From positions 1,426,001 through 1,490,000 of the forward strand of contig CBDBPN010000003.1 in the NCBI GenBank assembly GCA_965208745.1: DNA of 64,000 bases, in the 5' to 3' direction. Position 1 is the stretch's first letter. Each line of letters starts with the position of its first letter. The position numbers were made by a program, and so were the translations under genes. Source of the DNA: VXNE01 sp965208745. Lineage in GTDB: Bacteria > Pseudomonadota > Gammaproteobacteria > Pseudomonadales > Azotimanducaceae. Under the pieces are notes generated by a model, which made no database searches, had not been told where the DNA came from, and saw nothing but the letters and a program-made list of their open reading frames with translations. Shown here piece by piece: positions 51,349 through 60,005 of this stretch.

Positions 51349-52203
51349 CTACCGTGGCAGCGGGTTCCGCCGCCACTCGCCGTACATCAGTTCCTCGACG
51401 AACTCCACGCAGCGGAAGTCCATCAGGGCCATGTTGGCTTCCTTGCGGCGGTAGAGCGGCATCGAGATCTTCCAGGGGCGCGTGAACGTTTCCGCATCCT
51501 CGATCGTCGCCTCGTAGTGCAGGTGGTCCGGGCTGGTCGGCGTGTAGCGTTCCGTGACCTTCATCTGGCTGCTGTGGTGGTTGCCGGCGCGGTCGAACCA
51601 GGTCTGGTCGTTGAGGCCCGTGACCTCGATCACGAGCGTGTCGCCGTCCCAACTGGCCACGGACTGGCCCATCCAGGTGTCGATGGGCGCCGGCCCCGGA
51701 TCCTCGGTGAAGATGTCGCGCACCGCGCCGGCGAACTGGTAGGCGAAGAACAGGGTGCTCTCGCCCTGGAAGATCTGGAACGGCTGCGGCATGTAGTTCG
51801 CGCGGGGCACGCCCGGGAGGTAGCACTTCACCTCCGGGTCGCGGTTGATCCAGTCCGCCTGGTTCTCCTGCTTCTTCGCGAGGGCTTCCGGCTTGTACGG
51901 GATCTTGCCGCCCTCGACGACCCCCATGCTCGGCGGCACCGAGACGACGGCGCCGAGCTTGTAGGTCTCGAGCGAGGGGACCGGACCGTGCGGGCCGTCG
52001 CGCAACTGCACCGAGGCGCGCGCCATGTGCAGCTCGATGTCGTAGTTGGCCTCGTTCAGGGCCTGCCAGATGCCGTTCAGGTCGGGGTGCACCCCGCCCG
52101 GCCCGCGCGGGGCCACGTACGCGTCGCCCTCTTCCGCCAGAGCCGTCCCGGGCACGCACACGAGCAGCGCGAGCGCCATCCCGGCGATGATTCCCTGTCG
52201 CAT
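51349..52203 (-). CDS. Secreted protein of unknown function, divergent paralogue
   Basis: A 284-residue precursor with a clean signal peptide (IAGMALALLVCVPGTALAEE). HPDLNGIWQALNEANYDIEL and WMGQSVASWDGDTLVIEVTG are the family marks. The start at 52203 follows GGGGGAAAGCCG. It is the first gene of a three-gene leftward unit with the related 361-residue protein and the DUF6152 gene. The conserved Trp/Asp-rich C-terminal module implies a beta-rich extracytoplasmic domain; no catalytic motif can be named. Confidence 0.8.
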   Translation of the reverse strand: MRQGIIAGMALALLVCVPGTALAEEGDAYVAPRGPGGVHPDLNGIWQALNEANYDIELHMARASVQLRDGPHGPVPSLETYKLGAVVSVPPSMGVVEGGKIPYKPEALAKKQENQADWINRDPEVKCYLPGVPRANYMPQPFQIFQGESTLFFAYQFAGAVRDIFTEDPGPAPIDTWMGQSVASWDGDTLVIEVTGLNDQTWFDRAGNHHSSQMKVTERYTPTSPDHLHYEATIEDAETFTRPWKISMPLYRRKEANMALMDFRCVEFVEELMYGEWRRNPLPR

Positions 52204-52369
52204 CGGCTTTCCCCCGAATAGTCGCAGCAACCGCACGACCGAAGCGTACGCCAATGGCCGCGCGGCAAGGCCGCGAATGCTCGCATCACGGTCGTGGACG
52301 GTCAACGGCGGACGCCCGGGCCGGTCGCCGTTTCCCGCGAGATGCAGCGCCGCAGGGGTCGCAAAATGC

Positions 52370-52424
52370 ACGGTCATCTTGTTTTATTTTTTATAATCAA
52401 TTACTTACAAGACATAAGCTCAAG
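52370..52424. other. AT-rich patch at the 3' end of the oxidoreductase gene
   Basis: About 50 bp of strongly AT-rich sequence (TTTTATTTTTTATAATCAAT and on) in a GC-rich window. TCTTGT and ACAAGA could form a weak long-loop hairpin. It may mark the transcript end of the leftward gene at 52420. Confidence 0.35.
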
Positions 52425-53424
52425 CCGATACCCGCACGATCCGCTTGCCGACGTTACCCCCGGCCAGCAGGTCCACGAACGCGCGAGGCGCGGATTCGAG
52501 TCCTTCGAACTCGTCCACCCACGCCTTGAGCTGGCCCGACGCCATCCAGCCCTTGATTTCGGCGCGGGCCGCCGCGTAGCGGTCCGCAAAGTCGAACACC
52601 AGGAACCCCTCCATCCGCAGGCGCTTGTTCACGAGCAGTCCGGGGATGCCGCGCGGACCGGGCTCCGGGTTGGCCGTGTCGTACTGCGAGACGACGCCGC
52701 AGCAGGAGATGCGTCCGCCCGGGTTCATCCGGAAGAGCGCCGAACCGAGCACCGTGCCGCCGGTGTTGTCGAAGTAGACGTCCACCCCGTCGGGCGTGGC
52801 TTCCTTGAGCGCCTGGCGGAAGCCCGCGTCGCGGTAGTTCGCAACGCCGTCGAAACCGAGTTCGTCGAGGAGCCGCACGTTCTTGGCGTCGGACCCGGTC
52901 ACCCCCACCACGCGGCAGCCACGTATCTGGGCGAGCTGACCGACGACGTGACCCACCGCGCCGGCGGCCGTCGAGACCATGACGGTCTCGCCCTCCTTCG
53001 GTTCCGTCACGGCCAGCAGCCCGAAGTAGGCGGTCAGTCCCGTGCCGCCGAGCACGCCGAGGTAATCGGCCGGGTCACCGTCGTGATCGATGCGCTCGAC
53101 GGACCCGGCGGAGTGCACCGAGTAGTCCTGCCAGCCAGCGCCGCAGGAGACGATTTCCCCCTCCGAGACCGACGGGTCGTTCGACGTTTCCACCCGCGCG
53201 ACCGCGCTGCCGCGCATGACGACCCCGGTCTGCGGCGCGCCGGCGTACGTCGCACTGCCCTGGAGGCCCGCCCGCGCCCCGGCGTCCACGGAAACCGCGA
53301 GCGTGCGGCAGAGGACTTCGCCGTCCCCGGGTACGGGCACCGGCTCCGTGACGAGGTCGTAGTGGGAGTCCTCGAGCTTGCCGCGAGGCAGCGTAGCCAC
53401 GACGATCTTGCGGTTCTCGGCCAT
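52420..53424 (-). CDS. NADP-dependent MDR oxidoreductase (alkenal/one reductase-like)
   Basis: A 334-residue zinc-free medium-chain dehydrogenase/reductase of the YncB/PTGR/leukotriene B4 reductase group. GGTGLTAYFGLLAVTEPKEG, the coenzyme motif VMVSTAAGAVGHVVGQLAQI, GVTGSDAKNVRLLDELGFDG, and VDVYFDNTGGTVLGSAL are diagnostic. These enzymes reduce alpha,beta-unsaturated carbonyls or act as quinone reductases. GGGAGGACCCAGGC precedes the ATG, and MAENRKIVVATLPRG is a normal start. It is monocistronic, facing away from the 53562 gene. Confidence 0.92.
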   Translation of the reverse strand: MAENRKIVVATLPRGKLEDSHYDLVTEPVPVPGDGEVLCRTLAVSVDAGARAGLQGSATYAGAPQTGVVMRGSAVARVETSNDPSVSEGEIVSCGAGWQDYSVHSAGSVERIDHDGDPADYLGVLGGTGLTAYFGLLAVTEPKEGETVMVSTAAGAVGHVVGQLAQIRGCRVVGVTGSDAKNVRLLDELGFDGVANYRDAGFRQALKEATPDGVDVYFDNTGGTVLGSALFRMNPGGRISCCGVVSQYDTANPEPGPRGIPGLLVNKRLRMEGFLVFDFADRYAAARAEIKGWMASGQLKAWVDEFEGLESAPRAFVDLLAGGNVGKRIVRVSA

Positions 53425-53561
53425 GCCTGGGTCCTCCCTCATCGACGGAAACCGCGCATTGTAGGCCAACCTCAGGCGGCGCCCCGCCGGGGTCGACGAT
53501 GTGTGCCACAATCCAGCCATCGCCCGCGCTCACGGGCCATGACCGACCGTCCGGAGCGAGC

Positions 53562-54017
53562 ATGAAGAGAGCCGTCCTCATCGTCGTCGCCGTGCTGGTG
53601 GCCGCTTATCTTGTTGCCCTTGCCCCATACGAGCCGGACAAGCGCCGTCCCGGCACGCGCCTCGGCGGTCCGCTCGCGGCCGACCAGGACACCGACTGGT
53701 CCTTCCGGACGCCGGGACGCATGCAGATCTTCGTCGAGACGTCCACGTGGTACGGCATCCCGCACTCGGTGACCACCACGTCCTGGATCGTCGACGGCGA
53801 GCTGTACGTGCCGTGCAACGCCTGCGCGACGAAGCGCTGGCCGAAGAACGTGGCGCGCAGCCCGGACGTGCGGCTGAAGGTCGACGGCGAAATCTACGAG
53901 CGGCGCGCCGTGCGGATCACCGATGAGGCAGAGCAGCAGCGCGTGTTCGGGGCGCTCGGCGCCGGGGCCGCCCGTCCGGGACGCTGGGTCTTCCGGATGG
54001 AGGCGCGACAGGGCTGA
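53562..54017 (+). CDS. Small membrane-anchored protein, split beta-barrel-like
   Basis: A 151-residue protein with one N-terminal helix (AVLIVVAVLVAAYLVALAP) and a soluble domain with FVETSTWYGIPHSVTTTSWI, VDGELYVPCNACATKRWPKN and VDGEIYERRAVRI. The strand pattern resembles PNPOx/DUF2255-type or F420-type split beta-barrels; the CNAC pair is notable. The function is unknown. GGAGCGAGC precedes the ATG. Similar in organisation to the gene at 56957. Confidence 0.6.
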   Translation: MKRAVLIVVAVLVAAYLVALAPYEPDKRRPGTRLGGPLAADQDTDWSFRTPGRMQIFVETSTWYGIPHSVTTTSWIVDGELYVPCNACATKRWPKNVARSPDVRLKVDGEIYERRAVRITDEAEQQRVFGALGAGAARPGRWVFRMEARQG

Positions 54018-54035
54018 CGGCCTGTTGGCACCGAG

Positions 54036-54452
54036 TCACGTCTCAGCCAGGAGATTCCGCAACGGCTCCCGGTCCTTCCAGCGATACGCGGCGAAGTCGC
54101 GCAAGTCCGTGGAGAGGATGCGCCCGTCGCCACGATCCCTGGCCGCCAGCACGAGTGACGCGTCCGCGAGGCCCATGGGCAGGCTGCGGTAGCTGTCCAT
54201 CAACGCGCGCATCTCTCCGAGTCGGGTGGCCGCGATCTCATGGATGTCCACCCGGAGGGAGACCTGTTCCAGAAAGCGCAGTTGCGCATCGACCCCCAAC
54301 CGGCTCGCCATCAGGTGACCGGTCTCCGTGAGGACGGGCCAGGTGGTCACCAGCGGCTCCGCGAGACTCCGGGTCACGGCCACGGCCCTGCCGTGCCACC
54401 GGTCACGACGGTTGGCCAGGGCGAGCCAATACCCCGTGTCAGCCAGCACCAT
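54036..54452 (-). CDS. vapC: PIN-domain toxin (VapC family)
   Basis: A 138-residue PIN nuclease. The acidic site residues are Asp5 (VLADTGYW), Glu43 (PVLTETGHL), Asp97 (LPMGLADASLVL) and Asp116 or Asp119 (STDLRDF). VapC toxins cut tRNA or rRNA when not bound by the antitoxin. The start overlaps the end of the upstream antitoxin gene by 14 bp, the usual coupled toxin-antitoxin layout. Subtype is not assigned. Confidence 0.88.
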   Translation of the reverse strand: MVLADTGYWLALANRRDRWHGRAVAVTRSLAEPLVTTWPVLTETGHLMASRLGVDAQLRFLEQVSLRVDIHEIAATRLGEMRALMDSYRSLPMGLADASLVLAARDRGDGRILSTDLRDFAAYRWKDREPLRNLLAET

Positions 54453-54699
54453 GCTTGTCTGCCAGGGAGTCGGTCAGGTGGCGCTTGTAGTCCTCCGCCA
54501 GGTCGGGAGGGCCTTCCGCGCACCCGACGAAGTCGCTCGAAAGCAGACCGTCCAGCCGCTTGCGGGCGTCCGCCGCCCGCTCCTTGTGCAGACAGTCGAT
54601 GGCCTGCTTCAACACGTCGCTCGCGCTCTGACTGGTGAGCGCCTGCAGTTCGGCAAGCTTGGCGGCACGCGCCTCGTCCAGCCGGGCATTGACTCGCAT
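54439..54699 (-). CDS. Ribbon-helix-helix-type antitoxin partner of the VapC toxin
   Basis: An 86-residue protein beginning MRVNARLDEARAAKLAELQA and followed by TSQSASDVLKQAIDCLHKE, a ribbon-helix-helix DNA-binding pattern. The acidic/charged C-terminal half would bind the toxin. GGGGACC lies upstream of the ATG. As first gene of the pair it would be expected to autorepress; no clear operator was picked in the short region to 54860. Confidence 0.8.
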   Translation of the reverse strand: MRVNARLDEARAAKLAELQALTSQSASDVLKQAIDCLHKERAADARKRLDGLLSSDFVGCAEGPPDLAEDYKRHLTDSLADKHGAG

Positions 54700-54861
54700 T
54701 GCCTGGTCCCCTTGTCCGATTACGACAACGTACGGTGTATGACGCCGACATACAAGCGGTCGGCCCCAACGCGTACGGGCGGCGCGGGCCACGGCGCGCC
54801 ATTGCACCCCATCCCCCTTTTCCCGCACAGTTCGCCTTTCCCCTGATGGGAGCCGCCGCGC

Positions 54862-56493
54862 ATGAAGACCGCCGACGCCATTGCCCACGTCCTCAAGGCC
54901 GAAGGGGTGGACATCCTCTTCGCCTACCCGGTGAACCCGATCATCGAGGCGTGCGCGGTGGCCGACATCCGCACGATCATCTGCCGCCAGGAGCGCATCG
55001 GGCTCCACATGGCGGACGCGTACTCGCGCATGTCTTCCGGCAGGAAGATCGGCGTCTTCTCGATGCAGCACGGACCGGGCTCGGAGAACGCTTTCGGCGG
55101 GGTCGCGCAGGCGTACTCGGAGTCCTCGCCGATCCTGGTGCTGCCCGCCGGCTACCCGCGGCGCGTCGCCAACTACTACCCCAACTTCAACTCGGCGCGC
55201 AGCATGGAGAGCGTCACGAAATGGGCGGAACCGCTCACCATGGGCCGGGCGATTCCGGAGGTGATGCGGCGTGCGTTCTTCCAGTTGCGCAACGGCCGGC
55301 CAGGGCCGGTCCTCGTCGAGGTCCCGATGGACGTCTTCCGCGAGGACGCGCCAGAGGACTGGGTCTACGAGCCGAGCTACGCGACCCGCACGGCGCCGGA
55401 CCCGGACGCGGTCGAAGAGGCCGCGGCGGTGCTCGCGGGCGCGGAGCGGCCCGTGATCTACGCCGGCCAGGGGGTCCACTACGCCGAGGCCTGGGAGGCA
55501 CTCAAGGCGCTGGCCGAACGCTGGAACATCCCCGTCACGACCAGCCTCGAGGGCAAGAGCGCCTTCCCGGAGAACCACCCCCTGTCGCTGGGCTCGGGCG
55601 GCCGCGCCAATCCCCGGCCCGTCAAGACGTTCCTCGCCGAGGCGGACGTGATCCTCGGCATCGGCTGCAGCTTCGCGCTGACCGGATTCGGCGTGCCGAT
55701 GCCGCGCGGCAAGACCATCATCCACGCCACCCTCGATCCGATGGACCTGAACAAGGACGTACCCGCGCAGCACGCCCTGATCGGGGACGCGGAGCTTTGC
55801 CTCGCGCACCTGTCGGAGGCCCTCGCCGACCGCGACCGCACGCGGGCCGAGAGCCGCAGGGACGTGCCGGCCCGCATCGCCGCGATCCGGGCCGAGTGGC
55901 TGGCCGAGTGGGAAGCGAAACGCACGCACAACGAGGCGCCCCTCAATCCCTACCGGGTGCTGAACGAACTGCACCAGGCCGTGGACATCGACAACACGAT
56001 CATCACGCATGACGCCGGCAGTCCGCGCGACCAGGTGTCCCCCTTCTGGGAGAGCACGACGCCGCTCTCCTACATCGGCTGGGGCAAGACGACGCAACTC
56101 GGCTACGGGCTGGGGCTCGCGATGGGCGCGAAGCTCGCCCGGCCGGAGAAGCTCTGCATCAACGTCTGGGGCGACGCCGCGATCGGCTTCACGGGCATGG
56201 ACTTCGAGACCGCGGTGCGCGAGCGCATCCCGATCCTCTCGATCCTGATGAACAACTTCTCGATGGCGATCGAGTTGCCCATCATGCAGGTGGCGACGGA
56301 GAAGTACCGGTCCACGGACATCTCCGGTGACTACGCGGCCATGGCGCGGGCCTTCGGGGGCTACGGCGAGCGCGTGGAGGATCCGAACGACATCCGCCCC
56401 GCCATCGAACGGGGCATCGAGAAGACGCGGGAGGGTACGCCGGCGCTGCTCGAGTTCATCACCGACAAGGAGATATCGATCTCCGGGGAGTGA
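54862..56493 (+). CDS. Thiamine-diphosphate-dependent enzyme, acetolactate synthase-like
   Basis: A 543-residue protein with the three-domain plan of the family: an N-terminal TPP-binding domain (ADAIAHVLKAEGVDILFAYP, CRQERIGLHMADAYSR with the activating Glu, GPGSENAFGGVAQAY), a central domain, and a C-terminal domain with GWGKTTQLGYGLGLAMGAKL and the TPP/Mg motif WGDAAIGFTGMDFETAVRER. The MNNFSMAIELPIM stretch completes it. Many such paralogues are decarboxylases or ligases of 2-keto acids and are not true acetolactate synthases. No small regulatory subunit is adjacent. It forms the start of a rightward run. Confidence 0.88.
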   Translation: MKTADAIAHVLKAEGVDILFAYPVNPIIEACAVADIRTIICRQERIGLHMADAYSRMSSGRKIGVFSMQHGPGSENAFGGVAQAYSESSPILVLPAGYPRRVANYYPNFNSARSMESVTKWAEPLTMGRAIPEVMRRAFFQLRNGRPGPVLVEVPMDVFREDAPEDWVYEPSYATRTAPDPDAVEEAAAVLAGAERPVIYAGQGVHYAEAWEALKALAERWNIPVTTSLEGKSAFPENHPLSLGSGGRANPRPVKTFLAEADVILGIGCSFALTGFGVPMPRGKTIIHATLDPMDLNKDVPAQHALIGDAELCLAHLSEALADRDRTRAESRRDVPARIAAIRAEWLAEWEAKRTHNEAPLNPYRVLNELHQAVDIDNTIITHDAGSPRDQVSPFWESTTPLSYIGWGKTTQLGYGLGLAMGAKLARPEKLCINVWGDAAIGFTGMDFETAVRERIPILSILMNNFSMAIELPIMQVATEKYRSTDISGDYAAMARAFGGYGERVEDPNDIRPAIERGIEKTREGTPALLEFITDKEISISGE

Positions 56494-56515
56494 CGGCGCG
56501 GACGCCCTGACAGCG

Positions 56516-56914
56516 ATGGGATACCGACTTGCCGCCGACGCCATCGTGCTCCTGCACGTGGCGTTCATCGCCTTCGTCGTGCTCGGCGGCCTGCTGGCGC
56601 TCCGGCGTCCCTGGGTCGCGGTCGTTCACGTCCCGGCGGCCGTCTGGGGCGTGCTGGTCGAGTCGTTCGGCTGGATCTGCCCGCTGACGCCTCTCGAGGT
56701 CGAACTGCGCACGGCGGCGGGAGAAGCCGCGTACACGGGGAGCTTCGTGGACAACTTCATCGTGCCCCTCGTCTATCCGGCGACGCTGACGCAACCCGTA
56801 CAGTGGGCGCTGGCGGTGTTCGTCCTCCTCGTCAACGCGGTGATCTACACCGTCCTGCTCCGGCGGCGTTCCGGGGCCGCGCGCCGCGCCTGGCGGCGCC
56901 TGCGGGGCGCGTAG
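56516..56914 (+). CDS. DUF2784 family membrane protein
   Basis: A 132-residue protein with about four hydrophobic segments. AADAIVLLHVAFIAFVVLGG, followed by ALRRPWVAVVHVPAAVWGVL, and CPLTPLE are characteristic of DUF2784. It ends in a basic tail. Function is unknown. It follows the TPP enzyme by 22 bp and is followed by another small membrane protein 42 bp later, so the three may be cotranscribed. Confidence 0.82.
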   Translation: MGYRLAADAIVLLHVAFIAFVVLGGLLALRRPWVAVVHVPAAVWGVLVESFGWICPLTPLEVELRTAAGEAAYTGSFVDNFIVPLVYPATLTQPVQWALAVFVLLVNAVIYTVLLRRRSGAARRAWRRLRGA

Positions 56915-56956
56915 TCGACATCTCTCCCACGGCCAACAAGAGAAGGAAACCCGTTC

Positions 56957-57388
56957 ATGACATTCCTCAAGTGGCTGTTGATCGTCCTGGCCGTCCTGGT
57001 CGTCGCGTTCGTCGCGCTGCGGCTCCTGTTCGGGCTGATCGCCAATCCGAGGGTCATCGAGGAACTGCGGACCGACCCGCAGGGCGAACGCGCCGGCATC
57101 GTCATGCTCCTGACGCTGCCGGACGGCCGCGTCCTGCCGGTGAACTACTCGCGCGAGGGAGACCAGGTGTTCGCGGGCGCGGACGGCCGCTGGTGGCGCG
57201 CCCTGCGGGAGGGCGACGTACCGGTGACCGTCACGATCCGCGGCGAGACGCTGCCGGGGCGCGCCCGCGTGGTCTTCGACGATCCCGAGTACAAGCGCGA
57301 CGTCTTCGCGCGGCTGCGTCCCAACGTGCCGAAATGGCTACCGGGATGGTTGGACGCGGAGCTTGTCGTCATAGACCTGGACAGGTGA
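56957..57388 (+). CDS. Small membrane-anchored protein, deazaflavin/split-barrel-like
   Basis: A 143-residue protein with one N-terminal helix (WLLIVLAVLVVAFVALRLLF) and a compact domain: IVMLLTLPDGRVLPVNYSRE, GADGRWWRALREGDVPVTVT, and a final PNVPKWLPGWLDAELVVIDL. The strand order recalls F420-dependent split-barrel (DUF385-like) proteins and the gene at 53562. No cofactor motif can be proven. AGAGAAGGAAACCC precedes the ATG. Confidence 0.6.
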   Translation: MTFLKWLLIVLAVLVVAFVALRLLFGLIANPRVIEELRTDPQGERAGIVMLLTLPDGRVLPVNYSREGDQVFAGADGRWWRALREGDVPVTVTIRGETLPGRARVVFDDPEYKRDVFARLRPNVPKWLPGWLDAELVVIDLDR

Positions 57389-57650
57389 CCGCCTACCTTG
57401 ACAAGGTCGGAGCGGGCCGGCGAAGCTGCTTCGCTCTGGGACCCCGGCAGAGTTTCTGGCAAGTGTTTCGGGTTACGCATCCGGCGGCGTGCGCGGGGCT
57501 TCACGGCTATCCGAGGTGCCGTCCTGCTGCCCCGTCATGGGCGCCGCCAGCCGGCTTCGACTGCCGCTGCCAGCCGACCGTGGCGGCATGGCAGCGCCGC
57601 GGCTCCTACCCGAGCGCGGCGGTGCGCACCCGCGGAAAGGGGCTCTGAGG
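57389..57650. other. Intergenic stretch upstream of the ABC transporter genes
   Basis: No supported gene, hairpin or metal-regulator box was recognised. A GGGGCTCTGAGG tract immediately precedes the ABC ATPase start. Confidence 0.4.
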
Positions 57651-58373
57651 ATGCCGACAACGGACTCGGCCGTGCGTTTGCGAGGTGTCCGGTTCGGCTA
57701 TCGTCCGGATCGCCCGGTACTCGCTGTCGATGCGTTCGACGTCGCTCCGGGCGAGCGTGTCTTCGTCGAAGGAGAGAGCGGCAGCGGCAAGAGCACCCTC
57801 CTCGGCCTGGTCGGCGGCATCCTGGTGGCCTCCGAGGGAGAGGTGTGCGTCTTCGGACAGCCGATGGCGGAGTTGTCCGGCTTGCGGCGCGACCGGCTGC
57901 GGGCCGACCAGGTCGGTTTCGTGTTCCAGATGTTCAACCTGTTGCCTTACCTGTCCGTCGTCGACAACGTCGTCCTGCCGTGTCGATTCTCGGCGCGCCG
58001 GGCGCGCGAGGCGCTGGATCGTTCGCCGTCGCTCCGCGAAGAGGCACTGCGCCTGCTCGCTCGCCTGGGTCTCGGTGACGGCACGATCCACCGCCGGTCG
58101 GTTACGGAGCTCAGCATCGGCCAGCAACAAAGGGTGGCGGCCGCGAGGGCTCTGATCGGTGCGCCGGCGCTGGTGATTGCCGACGAACCCACCTCGGCGC
58201 TCGATACGCGTGCGCGGGCTCGTTTTGTCGACTTGCTGATTGCGGAGGCCACGGCGAGCCAGAGCGCGGTGCTGTTCGCCAGCCATGACCGAGCGCTCGC
58301 CTCCCGGTTCGATCGGGCGCTGTCGATGTCCGCGCTGAACACAGCGGCCGTCGAGACGACGGCCGAGGTCTAG
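57651..58373 (+). CDS. ABC transporter ATP-binding protein (LolD/MacB type)
   Basis: A 240-residue ATPase with Walker A (VEGESGSGKSTLLGL), Q-loop (VGFVFQMFNLLPYLSV), signature (LSIGQQQRVAAARALI), Walker B (LVIADEPTSALD) and H-loop (FASHDRAL). It pairs with the FtsX-type permease that starts one base after its stop. The following DUF3299 gene makes this a trio resembling zinc-linked ABC loci described in Vibrio (Zrg), which is a comparison from memory, not shown by sequence alone. Confidence 0.9.
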   Translation: MPTTDSAVRLRGVRFGYRPDRPVLAVDAFDVAPGERVFVEGESGSGKSTLLGLVGGILVASEGEVCVFGQPMAELSGLRRDRLRADQVGFVFQMFNLLPYLSVVDNVVLPCRFSARRAREALDRSPSLREEALRLLARLGLGDGTIHRRSVTELSIGQQQRVAAARALIGAPALVIADEPTSALDTRARARFVDLLIAEATASQSAVLFASHDRALASRFDRALSMSALNTAAVETTAEV

Positions 58374-58374
58374 C

Positions 58375-59949
58375 GTGCTGCGTCACCTGTTCACCCTGGC
58401 GCTGCGTAGCGTGCTGAATCGCCGCTTGACGGCGGGGCTCACGATCCTGTCCGTTGCCGTGAGCGTGACGCTCCTGTTGGGCGTGGACCGAATTCGGACG
58501 GAAGCGCGAGCAGGCTTCGAGAACACCATTACAGGGGCGGACCTCATCGTCGGCGCGCGGGGCGGCCAACTCAACCTGCTGCTCTATTCGGTGTTCCGGA
58601 TCGGGGACGCGACGAGCGGCATCTCCTGGGCAAGCTACCGGGACATCGCCGCTCGACCGGAGGTGGCCTGGACGATCCCCCTGTCGCTCGGTGACTCGCA
58701 TCGTGGTTATCGCGTCGTAGGCACGACAGACGCGTACTTCGAGCACTACCGGTATGGCCGTGACCAGGGTCTCGAAACTGCCCTCGGCCAGACGTTCGAC
58801 GGGCCATACGACGCCGTGCTCGGCGCCGAGGTCGCGCGGGCGCTCGGCTATGACGTAGGCGATGCCATCGTTGTCTCGCACGGTATTGGTGAGGTGAGCT
58901 TCGAGCATCACGACGATCGACCGTTCACGGTGGCCGGGATTCTGGCCCCGACCGGGACCCCCGTGGACCGCAGCGTGCACGTCACGCTGGCCGGGATGGA
59001 AGCGATCCACGGTGACCACCCGCCAGCGAGCCCGGGGGATGACCACAGCGAGCATGGCGAGGCGCACGAGGACCATGCCGGGCACGACGCCAGCGAGCAC
59101 GGCGAGGCGCAGGAGGACCATGCCGGGCACGACGCCAGCGAGCACGGCGAGGCGCACGAGGACCACGCCGGGCACGACGCCAGCGAGCACGGCGAGGCGC
59201 ACGAGGACCACGCCGGGCACGACGCCAGCGAACACGGCGAGGCGCACGAGGACCATGCCGGGCACCAACGCGAGCAGCATGCGGAAGAGGGCCGCAATGG
59301 CCACGGAGCGCACGAGGAGCACGTCGCGCACGAGGAGAGCGATGGGCATGCCACGCACGAAGGACATCACGCGCACCCGGAACACGCCGACGACCCGGAG
59401 AGCATCACCGCCTTCATCGTTGGCCTGGAATCCCGCCCACTGCTGCTCGGCCTTCAACGGCACGTGAACGAATACGAGCCGGAACCCCTGACCGCGATCG
59501 TCCCGGGGGTGGCGTTGCAGCAGCTCTGGGGCATGCTCGGCGTAGCGGAGGCGGCCTTGCTCGGTATCAGCGTCCTGGTCGTCGCCGCCGGTCTCGTGGG
59601 CATGCTGACGACGCTCTTGACGGGTCTCGCGCAACGGCGGCGCGAGATGGCGGTGCTGCGAGCCGTGGGCGCCGGGCCAGCCTGGATCTTCTCCATGCTC
59701 ATCGTCGAGGCCCTATTGCTGGCAGCCGCGGCATCCATCGTCGGCGTGGTGACCGTGCACACTGCCATGCCCCTGGCGCGGCAAGCGCTCCTCGAGCAGT
59801 TCGGCCTGGCGCTGGCGGCCACCCCGCCGGGTGCGTTCGATCTTGTCGTAGCCGCCGCCGTCACACTTGCAGGTGGGGCCGTGGCCACGTTCCCCGCATG
59901 GCGCATCTACCGCTACTCGCTTGCCGATGGCTTGACCGTGCGCACCTGA
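58375..59949 (+). CDS. FtsX/MacB-type ABC permease with a histidine-rich repeat insertion
   Basis: A 524-residue permease (GTG start). One N-terminal helix (TAGLTILSVAVSVTLLLGVD) precedes a periplasmic domain, and three C-terminal helices follow (ALLGISVLVVAAGLVGMLTT, MLIVEALLLAAAASIVGVVT, LVVAAAVTLAGGAVATF). Between residues 223 and about 345 the periplasmic part carries an insertion: five tandem copies of a 15-residue unit, consensus DASEHGEAHEDHAGH, then further HEEHVAHEE, HGHATHEGHHAH-like sequence. The histidine/acid density strongly suggests zinc or other divalent metal binding. The insertion keeps frame, so it appears functional. Confidence 0.92.
   Translation: MLRHLFTLALRSVLNRRLTAGLTILSVAVSVTLLLGVDRIRTEARAGFENTITGADLIVGARGGQLNLLLYSVFRIGDATSGISWASYRDIAARPEVAWTIPLSLGDSHRGYRVVGTTDAYFEHYRYGRDQGLETALGQTFDGPYDAVLGAEVARALGYDVGDAIVVSHGIGEVSFEHHDDRPFTVAGILAPTGTPVDRSVHVTLAGMEAIHGDHPPASPGDDHSEHGEAHEDHAGHDASEHGEAQEDHAGHDASEHGEAHEDHAGHDASEHGEAHEDHAGHDASEHGEAHEDHAGHQREQHAEEGRNGHGAHEEHVAHEESDGHATHEGHHAHPEHADDPESITAFIVGLESRPLLLGLQRHVNEYEPEPLTAIVPGVALQQLWGMLGVAEAALLGISVLVVAAGLVGMLTTLLTGLAQRRREMAVLRAVGAGPAWIFSMLIVEALLLAAAASIVGVVTVHTAMPLARQALLEQFGLALAATPPGAFDLVVAAAVTLAGGAVATFPAWRIYRYSLADGLTVRT
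59041..59265 (+). repeat. Five tandem 45-bp repeats encoding a His-rich unit
   Basis: Perfectly phased 45-bp units start at 59041, 59086, 59131, 59176 and 59221. The last four are nearly identical; the first is slightly diverged. The length is a multiple of three, so copy-number change would alter the protein length without breaking the frame. Confidence 0.95.
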
Positions 59950-60005
59950 TCGCGCGGACCGGTATGATGGTTGCGATGCATGGATCGATGCCTACGGAAA
60001 CGCGC

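Noticed and set aside
59041..59265. Tandem repeats considered as a CRISPR array
   Set aside because: Units are contiguous without spacers, are in frame within a permease gene and encode a regular His-rich peptide; no cas genes are nearby.
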